From Gracilibacteraceae bacterium (GTDB lineage: Bacteria > Bacillota > Desulfitobacteriia > Desulfitobacteriales > Syntrophobotulaceae): a stretch of 8,776 nucleotides of DNA. Positions within the stretch are counted from its first letter, which is position 1. The number at the start of each line of letters is the position of its first letter. This document shows positions 6,720-8,776 of the stretch, one piece after another. Location of the stretch: positions 1-8,776 of the forward strand of contig JAISQG010000170.1 in assembly GCA_031274335.1 (NCBI GenBank). The letters are read 5' to 3'. The position numbers and the translations under genes were made by a program. The notes below the pieces were generated by a model. That model saw only the letters and a list, made by a program, of their open reading frames with translations, made no database searches and was not told the origin of the DNA.

Positions 6720-7736
6720 ATGCCTGACAAAACCGGCCAGATCAGCGCGGTTCCGCGGCGGCACCTGTTTGTCGTCAATCCGCGTTCGTTCCGTTATGAC
6801 GGCGGAACGGACGTCATTGCCGCGGAAATCGAATCGTTTTTCAAATCCACGCCCGACGCGGATTACCGCGTACATATATCAAGGTATCCGCGGGACGCCA
6901 TCGGCGTTATTCAAAAATACTTCGACGAGGCCCCGCCCGAAACCGTTATCCGCGTTTACGCCGTGGGCGGCGACGGCATCCTGTTTGACTGCCTGAACGG
7001 CGTGGTCGGCCTGCCGAACGCGGAATTGGCCGCCGTGCCCTGCGGCGGCGCCCATGATTTTATCCGCTCCTTCGGCGAAAAAAAGCAGGAGGTTTTCCGC
7101 GACATCGGACGGCAAATCACGGCCGGCACGCTGAAAACGGACGTCATGCGCTGCGGCGGCAATTACGCGATGAATCTCTGTCTGGTCGGGCTGGAAGCCG
7201 CCGGCGCCATGCAAAGCATCCGCGCGAGCCAGGCGACCGAGCGCCATCTCCGCTCCGCGTTCCGCTGGTTTATGCCGGCTGTCTGCCTGTTTTCCAGCCT
7301 TTCCGTGCTGTTAAACAAGAAGGCGCGCATGCAGCGTTACGAAATCACGATTGACGGAGAGATTTTTCACGGCCGCTACGGGGGCCTCAACATCGCGAAC
7401 GGGCCGGGATACTGCGGCGATAAGAGCGCGCTCCCGGCGGCGGCGCCGGACGACGGCATTTTGGATGTTTTGTTTTACAAATGCCCGGGGGTGCCGGAGG
7501 CTTTGCGCAAATTGCCGGATTATCTCAACGGCCGTTACCGGAAACATCCCGACCTGATCACTTACCGGAGCGGACGTGAAATTTCCGTCCGCTCCGACTC
7601 GCCGCTCTGTGTCAATCTGGACGGGGAGGTTTTTTTCGACACCGTCCTGGACGTTAATATCGTTCCCGGCGGCGTGAATTTTGTCGCCCCGGATGGTTTG
7701 CGTTACGCAAGGAGGAAAGAGCCGCATGAACAATGA
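6720..7736 (+). CDS. Diacylglycerol kinase-like (DAGK/LCB5-type) lipid kinase family protein
   Basis: A 338-aa member of the DAGK catalytic fold (YegS/DgkB/LCB5 type), enzymes that phosphorylate membrane lipids such as diacylglycerol with ATP. Seen: RHLFVVNPRS near the N-terminus (the family's first strand), VYAVGGDGILFDCLNGV with G83-G84-D85-G86-I87 (usual GGDGT), AAVPCGGAHDFIRSFG with G109-G110-A111-H112-D113 (usual GTGND), GLNIANGPGYCGDKSALP in the second lobe, DDGILDVLFYK, and the C-terminal NLDGE (299-303) with conserved acidic residues. The altered GGDGI and GGAHD motifs mean altered substrate use or reduced activity is possible; the rest of the fold looks intact. No signal peptide is apparent, so it should be cytoplasmic or membrane-peripheral. 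ATG 6720 is supported by AGGAGG 7 bases upstream. Its 3' end overlaps the histidine kinase by 11 bp, so the two are very likely co-translated. The true substrate is unknown. Confidence 0.85.
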   Translation: MPDKTGQISAVPRRHLFVVNPRSFRYDGGTDVIAAEIESFFKSTPDADYRVHISRYPRDAIGVIQKYFDEAPPETVIRVYAVGGDGILFDCLNGVVGLPNAELAAVPCGGAHDFIRSFGEKKQEVFRDIGRQITAGTLKTDVMRCGGNYAMNLCLVGLEAAGAMQSIRASQATERHLRSAFRWFMPAVCLFSSLSVLLNKKARMQRYEITIDGEIFHGRYGGLNIANGPGYCGDKSALPAAAPDDGILDVLFYKCPGVPEALRKLPDYLNGRYRKHPDLITYRSGREISVRSDSPLCVNLDGEVFFDTVLDVNIVPGGVNFVAPDGLRYARRKEPHEQ

Positions 7737-8776
7737 AAGCAGCCTGCGCCGCGCGGCTACGGCGGCCGCGTTCGTCGCCGCCGTCTTTTTTACCGTTTAC
7801 CGCGTGCTGGTCTCCGCTTTCAGCGGCGAACTCTGGCAGGCGGAGATGGCCGTCATGGCCGGATTAATCTCTTTGGCGGCCACTGTGGCCCTCAGCCGGG
7901 CCAAGCACGAATTCACCACCGCTTTCTTTGTGCCGTTGCTCCTACTCTCGCTCTACATCCTGACCGGCTTTACGCTGTACGGGTTTTACAATTTTCCGCT
8001 GGTGTATCTCTCCATTTGCTTTATCGCCCTGCTGTATTTCCAGCGCAAGGCCTTTTTGCTTTTTCTGGCAACCGGCGCTTTGCTCACGTCCGCTCTGCTG
8101 TTCGCTGTTCCGCTCACCGGGCTCCGGGCGGCGGAAACCATTCCGGACGGCAGCGTTTTCGCCCCGCTGCTGTTTGCTTCCGCGCTGCTTTACCTGATTT
8201 GCGCCTATGGCTCCGGCAACAACGACAGCGCGGCTCAGGCGCGAAATGCCATTCGGACGCTGATGGCGACCACTTCGAACATCACCGCGCTGGTTGACGG
8301 GATGAACTGTGTGCGCTACATCAGCAAACCGCTGGCGGACATGGCCGCGCTGGAATACGCCGAAATTGCCGCCGGGCGGCCGCTCATCGATTTGTTTCGC
8401 GACCGGGAAGTGAAAAATATGGTGAGCGAGATTCTCGACGGCAATGGTTTGTATGAAGGAACAAAAAAGCTCAATCTGGGCGGCGAAACGCGCTATTTTA
8501 AAATTACTTCCAGCAAGCTGTCCGGCGGCAAGGGCGCTTTTATCGACATCGCCGACATAACGTCGGTCATGGCGGCGCGGGTGGCGGCGGAAACCGCTTC
8601 GCGCTCGAAAAGCGATTTTTTGGCCATTATGAGCCACGAAATCCGCACGCCGATGAACGCCATTATCGGCATGACCAATATCGCCAAAAACACGGCCGAC
8701 CCGCTACGCAAGGACGATTGCCTGCAAAAAATCGAAACCGCTTCGGCCCATTTGCTGGGCATCATCAATGATATAC
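7726..8776 (+). CDS. Membrane sensor histidine kinase, 5' part (truncated by window end)
   Basis: An open frame from ATG 7726 to the window end (350 codons, no stop). Residues about 12-161 hold six hydrophobic stretches (about 12-32, 41-57, 63-87, 91-106, 109-132, 143-161), a multi-pass membrane sensor region I do not recognise. Residues about 180-285 look like a PAS-type domain (NITALVDGMNCVRYIS, ETRYFKITSSKL, GAFIDIADITSVM). A short helix leads into HisKA, SKSDFLAIMSHEIRTPMNAIIGM, where H304 is the expected phosphorylated histidine, followed by QKIETASAHLLGIINDI. The HATPase domain, and any receiver domains, lie beyond the window. The H-box style is typical of large clostridial and Negativicutes hybrid kinases, so receiver or Hpt domains downstream are likely (inference). 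AAGGAGGA (7709-7716) ends 9 bases before the ATG and lies inside the preceding gene, which it overlaps by 11 bp. Confidence 0.93.
   Translation, partial: MNNESSLRRAATAAAFVAAVFFTVYRVLVSAFSGELWQAEMAVMAGLISLAATVALSRAKHEFTTAFFVPLLLLSLYILTGFTLYGFYNFPLVYLSICFIALLYFQRKAFLLFLATGALLTSALLFAVPLTGLRAAETIPDGSVFAPLLFASALLYLICAYGSGNNDSAAQARNAIRTLMATTSNITALVDGMNCVRYISKPLADMAALEYAEIAAGRPLIDLFRDREVKNMVSEILDGNGLYEGTKKLNLGGETRYFKITSSKLSGGKGAFIDIADITSVMAARVAAETASRSKSDFLAIMSHEIRTPMNAIIGMTNIAKNTADPLRKDDCLQKIETASAHLLGIINDI

Noticed and set aside
6623..6727. Small 34-aa open frame in the divergent region
   Set aside because: No Shine-Dalgarno. It begins upstream of the predicted transcription start and runs across the promoter, palindrome and ribosome site of the next gene.

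Overview
The window looks like a chromosomal segment of a GC-rich Firmicute. A diderm Firmicute (Negativicutes) or a related clostridial lineage is my best guess. This rests on gene content: an RbgA-type ribosome GTPase next to rnhB and yraN, a short MetH without the AdoMet activation domain, a TIGR03960/TIGR03936 pair, and a clostridial-style sensor kinase with an SHEIRTPMNAIIGM H-box. The assignment is inference from content and style, not from a marker gene. Coding density is very high. The only real intergenic gap is about 160 bp (6560-6719), and no stretch over 300 bases lacks a gene.

Left block, plus strand (1-3958): the 3' part of rbgA (50S assembly GTPase), one long gene encoding RNase HII fused to a complete YraN/UPF0102 domain, and metH (cobalamin-dependent methionine synthase, 806 aa). 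These are packed as an operon, with a 15-bp gap carrying a good Shine-Dalgarno and then a 1-bp TGATG overlap. metH collides with the next gene, which is convergent: the two coding regions share 8 bp at their stop codons.

Middle block, minus strand (6559-3951): a B12-binding-fold radical SAM protein (TIGR03960 type), then a DUF2344/TIGR03936 protein coupled to it by an ATGA overlap. This conserved pair is of unknown function. A strong extended -10 promoter lies so close to the radical SAM start codon that the mRNA may be leaderless.

Divergent region (6560-6719): two back-to-back promoter-like elements. One faces left for the radical SAM pair. The other faces right and has a 19-bp near-perfect palindrome centred on its -10 box. 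Two direct GGCAATAT repeats lie 20 bp apart between them.

Right block, plus strand (6720-8776, runs off the window): a lipid/diacylglycerol-kinase-like protein with altered nucleotide-binding motifs. Overlapping it by 11 bp is a membrane sensor histidine kinase (six predicted TM segments, PAS-like region, HisKA), truncated by the window end. The overlap suggests co-expression and possibly a membrane-lipid-linked signalling module. That pair and the RNase HII-YraN fusion are the least ordinary features. I see no mobile element, CRISPR array, tRNA or rRNA.
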